NCBI GenBank assembly: GCA_018402455.1
Contig: JAGYIG010000006.1
Span: 1-64,000, forward strand
Length of the DNA stretch: 64,000 nt
DNA from: Opitutaceae bacterium
GTDB lineage: Bacteria; Verrucomicrobiota; Verrucomicrobiia; Opitutales; Opitutaceae
Direction: 5' to 3'
Under the pieces are notes generated by a model. That model was not told the DNA's origin. It did no database searches and was given only the letters and a program-made list of their open reading frames with translations. Made by a program: the position numbers and the translations under genes. Positions 26,772 to 35,335 of the stretch are shown one piece after another. Position 1 is the stretch's first letter. Every line of letters begins with the position of its first letter.

Positions 26772-27944
26772 TTAATCCCAGGCCAGGATCGTCCCCGCGA
26801 TGTGCGGGACCTGACCGTCGACATTCATATAGTAGGTCACGAGCACGTGGTCGTCATCGAGCATGACCGACCACGGATAACCCAGATCCCAGGTCGTGCC
26901 GTCGTCGCGCAGCACCACCTCCGGCGCCGTGGCAAAATCAGTGCACTCCGCGTTCAACACCCGCGCCCGAATCCCGAAGGGTTCCTGGCGGTATCCATAG
27001 ACCAACAATACCCGATCATCCGGCAACCGCAGGGCCTGCAACGGGTAACCCACCCAGCCCATGCCCTCCCACGGCTGAAAGGTTTTCCCCCCATCCGTCG
27101 AGCGCGTGATCGCGGCCTCTCCGTCCCGACCCGCGGTCCGCATAAAAGCCACCAGATCGCCCCGAGGGGTTTCGTAGATCGAAACTTCGTTGAACAAGAC
27201 CTCGTCATCTTGCGCCACCACCGACGCATAGTCCCAAGACTCCCCCTGATCTTCCGAGATGAGGAGATGCACCGACGTGTGATACGGGTCCAACTGATTA
27301 GTGGACGCGACCACCCAAAAAATCCGGCCATCGGCTCCTTCAACCAGCGCACCCCGGTTGTAGGCCGGAATCAACTCGCCCGCCGGGTTACGCAGAATCT
27401 CGGGGGCAATGTGCGGTGGCTGATACGGTCCCTGCCAGGTGTCGCCGCCGTCTTCGGAGCGCAGGTAAAAGCCACCGTTAAAGGTCGCCCCCTGATAGAC
27501 GTCGCGCACCGGCGGCTGGAGATTCGGCACCCCACCGGGTCGCACGAACGACCAGCCGTAACTGAAACACAGCAACGTGCCGTCGCGCAGTTGCAGCAGA
27601 CACGGGTCCTGGGACCCGCCCCAGTCGTTGGCGTGAATCAGTTCGGGCTCCGACGTAAACGTCTCCCCATCCGTCGATCGCACCATCACCAGATAGCTGT
27701 TGGGATCGACGTGGTTGTTGTGTTCCTCACCCCAGTTCAACCGATTGGGGGCGCGCCGAAATGCGACCAGGAGTTCGCCGTCCGGTCGCTGCACGGCCGA
27801 CGGAAACGCCGGGTAATACCGGTCGTCCTGGTAGATGATCACGTCCTTCACCTTGCGAATCCCGGGATCGGTGGTCGCCGTCAGAGCGAGGCCGGACCCG
27901 AGTCCGACCCACAGGCTTAAGAGGGTGAGGGTGCGCCCATTCAT
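26772..27944 (-). CDS. Secreted sialidase-like (BNR/Asp-box) six-bladed propeller protein
   Basis: A 390-residue protein with a signal peptide (LTLLSLWVGLGSGLALTA). Four Asp-box-like repeats are visible: STDGETFTSE, SEDGGDTWQGP, SEDQGESWDYA and STDGGKTFQPW. An FRRAP arginine appears early, and the C-terminus has GYPWSVMLDDDHVLVTYYM, as in exo-alpha-sialidase-fold proteins of Verrucomicrobiota and Planctomycetota. Most such proteins act on rhamnose- or uronic-rich polysaccharides rather than sialic acid, so the substrate is open. Its ATG overlaps the stop of the upstream propeller gene by 4 nt (co-translation). Confidence 0.75.
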   Translation of the reverse strand: MNGRTLTLLSLWVGLGSGLALTATTDPGIRKVKDVIIYQDDRYYPAFPSAVQRPDGELLVAFRRAPNRLNWGEEHNNHVDPNSYLVMVRSTDGETFTSEPELIHANDWGGSQDPCLLQLRDGTLLCFSYGWSFVRPGGVPNLQPPVRDVYQGATFNGGFYLRSEDGGDTWQGPYQPPHIAPEILRNPAGELIPAYNRGALVEGADGRIFWVVASTNQLDPYHTSVHLLISEDQGESWDYASVVAQDDEVLFNEVSIYETPRGDLVAFMRTAGRDGEAAITRSTDGGKTFQPWEGMGWVGYPLQALRLPDDRVLLVYGYRQEPFGIRARVLNAECTDFATAPEVVLRDDGTTWDLGYPWSVMLDDDHVLVTYYMNVDGQVPHIAGTILAWD

Positions 27945-29398
27945 TTAAATCGAAACGAAAACAGGTCAGCGTCCTTGAGCACGACGCGGAGGCGGACGGT
28001 TTGGCCCGCCCAAGCAGCCACGCTGGTCCCGCTGGTCCAGGCGACGGTGCGGGCGACTTGATCCCCAATGATCTCGCGCGAGTCCGCCAAGGCGAAGCCC
28101 GGCAACGCGTTGCCCGCCTCATCCTGCAACTCAAAGCGCAGGCTGCCCGCCGCCGAGGTCGCATAGTTGATTTCCAACGTCTCCCCGGTGAATCGAAACG
28201 GTTTGGTGGTCATGGCCCCCCCATCATACCCCGCGTGCAACGAGGCGAACCCATCGAGTCGCAGGCTGTAGCGCTCCAAGCGGTGATCCGGCTGACCATA
28301 GGCTTTCTGGACAAAAAACGACATCTCCGCCTCGCCGGTGGGAATGACATTCAGGGCGGGGTAATTGGTCCGGGAGGTCCAGTTGCTCAGTCCGACTCCC
28401 GGGCGAGCGAAACCCGCCATGAACGTGCGATCGTAGACCGTGCCGCCACGCGAGGTCATCAGAATGCTGTCCGAGATGTCGTTGAAATACTCCGGATTCA
28501 CCCCGACCTGCGCCGCCTCCGCCGCCGTAAGGACCTGGCGGCCCGGCAGAAACCGTGCGGCGATCGCCACGTAGAGGTGCGGAGCACGAAAGTAAGGGCC
28601 GGTCTGGTTCGTGTAGAGGTGCTCCACGGGCGCCGCTGAACCGTCGGCGCGCCGAAAGGTCATCTCCCCTTCGTCGGTCCACCGCCTGAAATCCGGGCTG
28701 GTGGCGCGGCCGATCAACCGCACCCGCGGGCCCACCCCTTCGACGTCACGCACGTTTCGATAATAACACACGTAGTGCTGCTCCGCCTCCGACCAAAATG
28801 CCAAATTCTGAGAGTCGTAACGGTAGGCACTTTCCGTCTGCGGAACCGCCGGCAGCAGAGGAGTATCCCCCATCAATTTGCGCCACCGCAGTCCGTCGGC
28901 CGAGACCACCCGCACCAAGCCGCCGTCATTCAATCCCCCGATGCCCTTCCACTGCTCATCAGCCGGCACCCCCGGTTTGGTATCATAAAAGACCGACAGG
29001 TTGTGGGTGACCTTCGGCATGTCATCGACCACCACGTTGGCGACGGGTTTGGACCACGTGATGCCATCCCGCGATTCCGCGTAGGCCGTGATTTCTTCCG
29101 GCGAGCCCGCCCCCACCGCGACCGGCAGACCCCGGTAGTAAGCGCGATAGCCCGCCCCTTCCGGCAGGGTGACGATTGAGACGTAACCGCTAAACGCCCC
29201 TTCGTGCGGACGATCAAAAGCGAAGGCCACGCCCTCGTTGTGCGGTTCCTGCAGACGCAGTTCCGCCCCCTCCATCGTGTCGATCAGGTAATGATCCACC
29301 ATCAGTTCCCGCTGGGAACCGAGGTCCACGACCTGACTTTGCATCAACGGTGCAACGGCGAGCGCCGTGACCGATACCAATAAGGGGGGGAGTTTCAT
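27941..29398 (-). CDS. Secreted beta-propeller glycosidase-like protein (paralogue of 20337..21965)
   Basis: A 485-residue exported protein from ATG 29396-29398 (MKLPPLLVSVTALAVA signal). After the signal comes DLGSQRELMVDHYLIDTMEGA, matching the other paralogue. The body holds 'AESRDGITWSKP', 'VSADGLRWRKL' and 'MTSRGGTVYDRTF' strands of a propeller. A C-terminal sandwich contains EINYATSAAGSLRFELQDEAG, nearly the same as in the paralogue. It starts 11 nt after the GntR gene and overlaps the sialidase-like gene by 4 nt, so the trio is one operon. Confidence 0.72.
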   Translation of the reverse strand: MKLPPLLVSVTALAVAPLMQSQVVDLGSQRELMVDHYLIDTMEGAELRLQEPHNEGVAFAFDRPHEGAFSGYVSIVTLPEGAGYRAYYRGLPVAVGAGSPEEITAYAESRDGITWSKPVANVVVDDMPKVTHNLSVFYDTKPGVPADEQWKGIGGLNDGGLVRVVSADGLRWRKLMGDTPLLPAVPQTESAYRYDSQNLAFWSEAEQHYVCYYRNVRDVEGVGPRVRLIGRATSPDFRRWTDEGEMTFRRADGSAAPVEHLYTNQTGPYFRAPHLYVAIAARFLPGRQVLTAAEAAQVGVNPEYFNDISDSILMTSRGGTVYDRTFMAGFARPGVGLSNWTSRTNYPALNVIPTGEAEMSFFVQKAYGQPDHRLERYSLRLDGFASLHAGYDGGAMTTKPFRFTGETLEINYATSAAGSLRFELQDEAGNALPGFALADSREIIGDQVARTVAWTSGTSVAAWAGQTVRLRVVLKDADLFSFRFK

Positions 29399-29409
29399 CG
29401 GGGAGAAAA

Positions 29410-30159
29410 TCAAGTCAGGTAAGCAAGTTCATCCGCTGCCAAGGTTCGGGCCACGCGCTCCTGCTCCTCCTGCTCCAGTTTGCGCAACGAAATCTCGATC
29501 AGATTCTCCAGGTGGGTTTCCATCGCCGCCTTGGCCTTCCGCACGTCACCCGCGGCAATGGCGGCGAAGATGGCGTCGTGCTCCGCGAGCACCCGATCAT
29601 GGTTTGCCACCGGGGCGGCCCGTAGATCCGCCTCCGTCACATCGTGGCCGATCGGGGCCTGCGCCACCCGGTGGATCAGGTGGAGCCGGAGAATTTCCTT
29701 TTGCATCAGCGTGTTTTTGGCGGCCGCCATGATCGCGAGATGAAACCGCACATCCTCGCCGGCGATTTTCTGCAACCGCGGCAGGCGCACGCGGGAGCGG
29801 GCCAGCTCCACCGCAAGCGCGCGCATGGCGACCAAGGGAGCCTCGATCGCGCGCAGATCGGCCGCCGTGCGATGTTTCGCCGCCAGGCCCGCGGCCTGCG
29901 CCTCGAGGGCGAGTCGCAGTTCGCACATCTCCCGAAACTCCTGCCGATCCAACTGCTTCACCCGGGCACCCAGCCGCGGCTGAATCACCACCAGCCCGTC
30001 CCCCTCCAATTTGCGCAGCGCATCGCGCACCGGAGTGCGACTCACGCCAATCTCCTCGGCCAATACTTCGGTCATCAGCGCCTCACCGGGAACGTGATGG
30101 CCCCGCAAAATGCCACGGCGAATGTGGTCGTAAGCGATGTCGGTGTTCACACTTTTCAT
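29410..30159 (-). CDS. GntR-family regulator, FadR/FCD subfamily
   Basis: A 249-residue repressor from ATG 30157-30159 (MKSVNTD); the track's start at 30357 adds 66 non-homologous residues. The winged helix at residues 10-70 contains ALMTEVLAEEIGVSRTPVRDALRKLEGDGLV, the GntR signature. The FCD helical domain (80-240) has Asp and His metal/ligand positions in FHLAIMAAAKN and DHDRVLAEHDAI. FCD regulators usually bind sugar acids. It heads the minus operon for the two propeller proteins and faces the divergent Gfo/Idh/MocA operon; a palindrome lies between. Confidence 0.88.
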   Translation of the reverse strand: MKSVNTDIAYDHIRRGILRGHHVPGEALMTEVLAEEIGVSRTPVRDALRKLEGDGLVVIQPRLGARVKQLDRQEFREMCELRLALEAQAAGLAAKHRTAADLRAIEAPLVAMRALAVELARSRVRLPRLQKIAGEDVRFHLAIMAAAKNTLMQKEILRLHLIHRVAQAPIGHDVTEADLRAAPVANHDRVLAEHDAIFAAIAAGDVRKAKAAMETHLENLIEISLRKLEQEEQERVARTLAADELAYLT

Positions 30160-30176
30160 TTGCCTGCGAATACGCG

Positions 30177-30184
30177 TGTATACA
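30177..30184. promoter_or_regulatory. Putative GntR operator (TGTATACA palindrome)
   Basis: A perfect 8-bp palindrome TGTATACA within GTGTATACAAAT lies 18 nt upstream of the GntR start and 95 nt upstream of the divergent Gfo/Idh/MocA start. FCD-type GntR proteins recognise short palindromes of the form TNGTNNNACNA or TGGTATACCA-like sites. It is the only such palindrome I noticed in intergenic DNA of this region. Confidence 0.45.
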
Positions 30185-30278
30185 AATTGTCGCCTTCGAT
30201 GCAACCCCCGCTTTGCCGCCACCGCTCTCGAGCCGGAACGCCTTTGTCCATCGGCGACGCTATCACCCCCCTCGCCTG

Positions 30279-31301
30279 ATGCATTCCGTTCTCGTCGTCG
30301 GCTGTGGCAGTATCGGGGAACGGCACTTGCGCTGTTTTCAAAAAACCGGCCGGGCAACGGTCGCGGGGTGCGATCCCAGCGAGGCGCTGCGGACCACGAT
30401 GGCCCAAACCTATGGCGTGGAAATGTTCGCGGACTTCGCCGCGGCGCTGACCCCGACCGTCGACGCCGTCGTCATCTGCACGCCTCCTCCCCTGCACGTT
30501 CCGATGGCCCGGGCCGCGCTTCGGGCGGACAAGCACGTGTTGATTGAGAAGCCCCTGGCCGCGGATTTCGAAGGGGTGGCGGAGTTGATGGACGAGGATG
30601 CCAAATCGGACCGCGGCACCGCCGTGGCCTACGTGCAGCACGTCTATCCGTTTCTCCAAGCGGCCCGTCGCTTCCTGCAGGAGGGATCCTTGGGGCCGGT
30701 CAAGCACGTCACCTTCACCGGCGGCAGTCATTTTCCGACCGGGCGACCGGCGCACACCGTGCACTATGCCGAGACTTATTACGCCCAACGTCGCACCGGC
30801 GGGGGCGTGATTCAGGATGCCCTCACCCACCCGGCCAACTTTGTGGAAAGCGTGATCGGCCCGACCGACTCGCTGTATTGCGACTGCGCCCACCAGGTGC
30901 TCCCCCGCGTGACCATTGAGGACACGGTCAACCTCAGCGCCCGGCACGGCGACATTCTGGTGAACTACGCCCTCAACCAATTTCAGGCCCCCGACGAGGG
31001 CACCTTGCAGTTTCACACCGCCTTGGGTTCGGTGAAGATCGAGATGCATCACCAGCGCTGGGGCATCCTTCGGCTGGGTGAGCCCGCCTGGACTTGGCAC
31101 TCCGGCGACGTGTCCGAAAGGGACACCCATTTCATCACTCAGGCCCACGCCTTCCTTGATCAAATCGAGGGCCAACCGGCCCGACTCTGCTCGCTGCCCG
31201 CCGCGGTGCAGACCCTGCGGTTTAATCTCGCCGCCCTCGCCTCCGCCGACTCCGGCCAGCGCGTCGCCTGCGCCGCATTTTTCCCTTCCCCGCTCAACTA
31301 A
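30279..31301 (+). CDS. Gfo/Idh/MocA-family oxidoreductase
   Basis: A 340-residue NAD(P)-dependent sugar oxidoreductase from ATG 30279 (the earlier track start is upstream filler). The Rossmann motif VVGCGSIGERH lies at residues 6-16, and the family signature with catalytic Lys91 in LIEKPLA. A second domain follows with HYAETYY and the RRTGGGVIQDALTHPANF substrate-side segment (Asp and His positions). It is the first gene of the plus operon facing GntR. Confidence 0.88.
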   Translation: MHSVLVVGCGSIGERHLRCFQKTGRATVAGCDPSEALRTTMAQTYGVEMFADFAAALTPTVDAVVICTPPPLHVPMARAALRADKHVLIEKPLAADFEGVAELMDEDAKSDRGTAVAYVQHVYPFLQAARRFLQEGSLGPVKHVTFTGGSHFPTGRPAHTVHYAETYYAQRRTGGGVIQDALTHPANFVESVIGPTDSLYCDCAHQVLPRVTIEDTVNLSARHGDILVNYALNQFQAPDEGTLQFHTALGSVKIEMHHQRWGILRLGEPAWTWHSGDVSERDTHFITQAHAFLDQIEGQPARLCSLPAAVQTLRFNLAALASADSGQRVACAAFFPSPLN

Positions 31302-31319
31302 ACCTCATCCCTGATCGCC

Positions 31320-32582
31320 ATGCCGCCTTCATCGCCCCCCTCCCCTTCAGCTGCCGGTGGCATTACGTCGGCCCCGGCGGACCCACTGGCCATTGATGCC
31401 AATCGGCGGCGGCTGAATCGATACCGCTTCGTTGCCCAGGAGACGATGCGCCTGCTGGCGGGGTGGTTGCCGCGGGTCGCCACGTTTGAGCTGAAGTGCG
31501 AATTCGGCCGCATGATATGGGAGGCCTCGCTGCAGGTGGAGGCCTACTACCGGCGGCTCCGTGAGATCCAGTCGCCCGCCTTTCAAGATCCCCCGGATCC
31601 GGCCTTCATTACGGCGATCCGGGAGCTGAGCCATGCTCCCAGCGAAATGGCGCTGCTGCTTTCGTTGCGCGACCTCATCGGGCCCCAGCTGATCAAAGCC
31701 CTCGAATCCCATGAGCAGGCCACGTTCCCCAACAGCGATTTTCCCAGCGTCTATGCCATTCGCCACGCCTTGGTCGACTTGCGCGCCCAACTGACCCGTC
31801 TCGACGCGTTGGCCACGACGGCGGCATCCGCCGGACGCATCGACCACGACGCCCACGAGTGGTGCCGCTACATCGAAACCCTGCTTGGCGGCTGCGGTGG
31901 CATCGACGGTTTGGCGCCGCGGCCGTTGGCCGATCCCATCACCCCTCCCCCCTGCCGGACCGAGTTTACGTTGCCGACCGAGGCCGCTCGGGATGAACGG
32001 TTCGTGCATCGGGGGGGCGCCTCGGCGCCGCGCATAAACGAGGAGGATTACGCCAACCACACCACCGAAGAGTTCGAACGCTACGCGACCGAAATGCTGG
32101 CGGCCGAAACCCTCGCGGTCATCCTGCGGGTTTCATCCGCCCTGCCCTGGGACTTTCAGCGGGACACGGCCCGGCACCTGTATGACGAAGTCCGGCATTG
32201 CCTCATGGGCTTTGAATGGATGCGCCGACACGGCCGCGATCCCTTTAAGTCGCCCCAGTTTCTGGATATCTTTGCGTGGCGGTCCCAGTTCCCCCCCGTG
32301 TTTCAGTATACCCTGCTGACCATGGGCAACGAAGTGCACGCCTTCCCCTACCGACTCCGGCGAGTGGAGGCGCATCAACAGGCCGCCGACGCCCTCAGTG
32401 AGCAGTTCGTGCGCTATGATATCGCCGACGAGACCCAACACGTGCGCTTCGGTCACCAGTGGTTGCCCGAACTGCTGCGGCAATCCGGGGAAACCCGGTC
32501 CGTCGCCGATTACACCGCGGCCGTGCTCGAGGTGTGGCGATCGGAATACTTGACCGGAAAATATCCCATCAACGTCGAGTAA
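31320..32582 (+). CDS. Ferritin-like diiron-fold protein (DUF455-like)
   Basis: A 420-residue soluble protein whose C-terminal half is a four-helix ferritin-like bundle with a full carboxylate/His set. These are Glu263 (AAETLAVILR), Glu290xxHis293 (YDEVRH), Glu near 338 (MGNEVH) and Glu371xxHis374 (DETQH). This is the dinuclear iron or manganese pattern of ferritin-superfamily oxidases. The N-terminal half (40-200) is helical and carries no motif I know. It lies 18 nt after one Gfo/Idh/MocA gene and 7 nt before another, inside a sugar-acid operon, which is an unusual place for such a protein. Chemistry is unknown; an oxidative step or oxygen sensing is possible. Confidence 0.7.
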   Translation: MPPSSPPSPSAAGGITSAPADPLAIDANRRRLNRYRFVAQETMRLLAGWLPRVATFELKCEFGRMIWEASLQVEAYYRRLREIQSPAFQDPPDPAFITAIRELSHAPSEMALLLSLRDLIGPQLIKALESHEQATFPNSDFPSVYAIRHALVDLRAQLTRLDALATTAASAGRIDHDAHEWCRYIETLLGGCGGIDGLAPRPLADPITPPPCRTEFTLPTEAARDERFVHRGGASAPRINEEDYANHTTEEFERYATEMLAAETLAVILRVSSALPWDFQRDTARHLYDEVRHCLMGFEWMRRHGRDPFKSPQFLDIFAWRSQFPPVFQYTLLTMGNEVHAFPYRLRRVEAHQQAADALSEQFVRYDIADETQHVRFGHQWLPELLRQSGETRSVADYTAAVLEVWRSEYLTGKYPINVE

Positions 32583-32589
32583 GCCGGCC

Positions 32590-33556
32590 ATGTCTCTCGT
32601 CCCAGACCCCCAGCAGATCCGCCTCGCCATCCTCGGCAGCACGCCGGGCAATGGCCACCCCTACTCGTGGAGCGCGATGTTCAATGGGTATGATCGCGAA
32701 GTGATGACGACCGAGTGCCCCTTCCCCGGGATTCCCGCCTACCTCAACCAGCAGCCGAGCGAGGGTCTCACGATCCCCGGAGCCACCGTCACCCACATCC
32801 ATTGCCGGGGCGACGGTGGTTTCACCGCGGAACACGTCGCGCAGTGTGCGCTCATCCCTCATGTCGTGGCGGCACCGGAAGACGTGATCGGCCACGTCGA
32901 TGCAGTGATCGTCGCGACCGATATCGGCGGCGAACACGTGGAGCGCGCGCGGCCGTTTGTCGAGGCGGGGTTGCCGGTGTTCATCGACAAACCGCTGGCC
33001 GATAACCTTGAAGATTTGCGCACCTTCCATCGCTGGGTCTCGGCAGGACATCCGATCCTGTCATCCAGCAGCATGCGCTACACCAAGGAGTTCATGCCCT
33101 ACCGGGAGTCCACCCACGAGCTGGGCGAGCTGCGCTTTGTCAGCATCACCACCGCCAAATCATGGGAAACCTACGGGATCCATGCGTTGGAAGCCATCTA
33201 CCCGATTCTGGGGCCCGGTTTTTTGACCGCCCAAAACACCGGCACCCGGGACCGCAACGTGGTGCACCTGACCCACCGTCGCGGCGTGGATGTCGTGGTC
33301 ATCGCCAATCAGGACATGACGTGGCTTTGGCTGCCTGCAGCTCTGCGGCACCGCCGGCAGTGTGCAGACGGCCTCCGCAGACAGCTTCTTTGCCTTCAAA
33401 GCCCAACTGAGCGCTTTCGTCGACTACCTGCGCACGGGGGTGCGCCCCTTCCCCTTTGCCGAAACCGTCGAACTGATTCAACTCGTGATCGCCGGAAAAC
33501 TCAGCCGCGAACAAAATGGTCGGGTCGTCGCTCTTTCCTCCCTTTCCGTTCCTTAA
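32590..33556 (+). pseudogene. Gfo/Idh/MocA-family oxidoreductase, frameshift near 33320
   Basis: Residues 1-245 read as an oxidoreductase (LAILGSTPGNGHPYSW, FIDKPLADNLEDLRTFH with the catalytic Lys, TTAKSWETYGIHALEAIYPILG). After NQDMT at 33319 the frame is lost. One frame over, the natural C-terminus continues (GFGCLQLCGTAGS, then FFAFKAQLSAFVDYLRTG and the stop at 33554-33556). The 378-residue ORF-track product therefore has a spurious 130-residue tail overlapping the aldolase gene. One or two bases were lost in a G run (ATGAC-GTGG). The protein would otherwise be about 320 residues. The shift may be a sequencing error. Confidence 0.82.
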
Positions 33557-33565
33557 ACCCAACCC

Positions 33566-34393
33566 ATGCCCATGACCCTCCGTCCCAGCCGCGTGCGGCA
33601 AAAACTCCGCGACAACAAGATCGCGACCACCCTCAAAATCAATCTCGCCGATCCCCGGGTGATCGAAATCGCCGGTATCTGCGGCGTCGATGGCGTGTGG
33701 CTTTGCCAGGAACATGTGCCCAGTGATTGGAGCACCATCGAAAATCAAATCCGCGCGGCGCGCCTCCATAACATCGACTCCTTCGTGCGCGTGTCCAAGG
33801 GGTCCTACAGTGACTACGTGCGACCGCTCGAGGCCGGTGCCACCGGGATCATCGTGCCCCACGTGGAGTCCGCCGCCGAAGCCCGGCAGATCGTCGCCTG
33901 GACCCGCTTTCATCCGCTCGGCCAACGCGCCCTCGACGGGGGCAACATCGACGGCGCCTTCTGCCTCGTGCCCACTTCGGACTACCTCCAACACGCCAAC
34001 GAGGAGATCGCGATCATCCTGCAAATCGAATCGCCGGAGGGGCTTGAGCAGATCGAAGAAATCGCGGCCGTGCCCGGCTTCAGCGGGGTGTTGTTCGGGC
34101 CGGGCGACTTCAGCCACCGGATCGGCAAGGTGGGCCAGCTCACCGACCCCATCGTGGTCGCAGCCCGCCAGCGGGTGGCCGCCGCCTGCCGGGCCAATGG
34201 CAAGTTCGCCATGAGCGCGGGACTTATCGCCCCGCTCGAAGAGTTGGTGCAGGAGGGGCACAGTATTGTGAACATCGGAGCCGATGTGGTGGGAATCAGT
34301 TCCTACGTGCAGGACCGCCTCAGCAGTCTGCGCGACGCCATCAACGACCTGCCCGTCGAACTCAAACCCGCCACCTCCACCGCCTATGTCTGA
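33566..34393 (+). CDS. HpcH/HpaI-type class II aldolase
   Basis: A 275-residue metal-dependent TIM-barrel aldolase cleaving 2-keto-3-deoxy acids to pyruvate plus an aldehyde (2-keto-3-deoxy-L-rhamnonate aldolase is a family member). Recognisable segments are VDGVWLCQEHVP near residue 42, EAGATGIIVPHVESAAEARQIV near 90-110 and the metal site IILQIESPEGLEQIEEI near 150-165 with FGPGDFSH near 180. It starts 9 nt after the preceding gene and overlaps the next SDR by 8 nt. Confidence 0.83.
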   Translation: MPMTLRPSRVRQKLRDNKIATTLKINLADPRVIEIAGICGVDGVWLCQEHVPSDWSTIENQIRAARLHNIDSFVRVSKGSYSDYVRPLEAGATGIIVPHVESAAEARQIVAWTRFHPLGQRALDGGNIDGAFCLVPTSDYLQHANEEIAIILQIESPEGLEQIEEIAAVPGFSGVLFGPGDFSHRIGKVGQLTDPIVVAARQRVAAACRANGKFAMSAGLIAPLEELVQEGHSIVNIGADVVGISSYVQDRLSSLRDAINDLPVELKPATSTAYV

Positions 34394-35171
34394 GCCCCCC
34401 ACCTTTTCCCTCACCGACAAGGTGATCGTCCAGTTCGGCGGCACCGGCCTGCTCGGGCGCGCGTTGGTCGATGCTCTCGCCGCCGCCGGTGCCACGTTGA
34501 TCGTCGCCTCGCGTAATCGCGCCGCCTTGGCCACCCTCGCCGCGACCCAACAAGCCGTCGGCCACCCCGTGCAAATCGAGGAGGTCGACATCGGCTCCGC
34601 AGCCTCCCTGGCGACCTTGCGCGACCGGGTGCTCGGGGCGCAGGGACGCATCGATGGGATCGTGTTCAACGCCGTGAGTCGCCCCATGTCCGGTTACGCC
34701 GACGATCTCGACCACTGGCGCGCCTCGATGGACGTGAACGCCACGGGATTTTTCGCCACGGTGCGCACCTTCGGCGACGCCATGGCCGAGCAGGGCTCCG
34801 GCAGCATCGTGAACATCGCTTCCCAAATGGGCAGCATCGGCATGAACCCTTGGCTCTATGAAGGCACGTCTATGTCCGCCGCCCCCGACTACTTTTTCCA
34901 CAAGGGGGGCATGATCAACCTCACCCGCTACCTCGCTTCGCACTACGGCAAAAACAACGTCCGGGTAAATGTCGTCTCGCCGGGCGGTATCTATAATCCC
35001 GATACCCCGCAGGCCGACGCCTTCCTCGAACGCTACGGCAAGATGACCATGCTCGGCCGCATGGCCGACGCCCCCGAAATCGGCGGGAGTGTCGTGTTCC
35101 TCCTCAGCGACGCATCGACCTACATCACCGGGGCCAACCTCCCCATCGACGGCGGCTACACCGCCAAGTAG
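34386..35171 (+). CDS. Short-chain dehydrogenase/reductase
   Basis: A 261-residue SDR from ATG 34386 (the ORF-track start lies inside the aldolase). The cofactor motif is GGTGLLGRAL in place of TGxxxGxG. FNAVSRP replaces NNAG, the active-site Ser lies in NIASQMGS, and the YxxxK pair in YFFHKGGM. It ends with the SDR signature VFLLSDASTYITGANLPIDGGYT. Gluconate- or deoxy-sugar-acid dehydrogenases have this profile. The 8-nt overlap with the aldolase shows coupling and suggests it forms or consumes the keto-deoxy acid. Confidence 0.85.
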   Translation: MSEPPTFSLTDKVIVQFGGTGLLGRALVDALAAAGATLIVASRNRAALATLAATQQAVGHPVQIEEVDIGSAASLATLRDRVLGAQGRIDGIVFNAVSRPMSGYADDLDHWRASMDVNATGFFATVRTFGDAMAEQGSGSIVNIASQMGSIGMNPWLYEGTSMSAAPDYFFHKGGMINLTRYLASHYGKNNVRVNVVSPGGIYNPDTPQADAFLERYGKMTMLGRMADAPEIGGSVVFLLSDASTYITGANLPIDGGYTAK

Positions 35172-35192
35172 TAAACGACCACTCCACCGCAG

Positions 35193-35305
35193 TTTTTTTT
35201 AACCACGGATGAACCCGGATAAACCCTGATTTCCAAACGCGAGGGACAGGGTCTCAGGGCGTAGACGGTAGGCGAAGCCTTCCGTGTTCATCTGTGGTTT
35301 AAAAA
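35193..35305. repeat. Imperfect terminal-inverted-repeat element, copy 1
   Basis: The left arm TTTTTTTTAACCACGGATG... (35193 onward) matches the reverse complement of the right arm ending ...TGTGGTTTAAAAA (35281-35305): TTTTTAAACCACAGATGAAC against TTTTTTAACCACGGATGAAC. The element is 113 bp, intergenic, and related to two further copies at 37.6 and 38.7 kb. Confidence 0.75.
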
Positions 35306-35335
35306 TTGACCTGCCTCTCCGTCTTTTCCCTCCCC

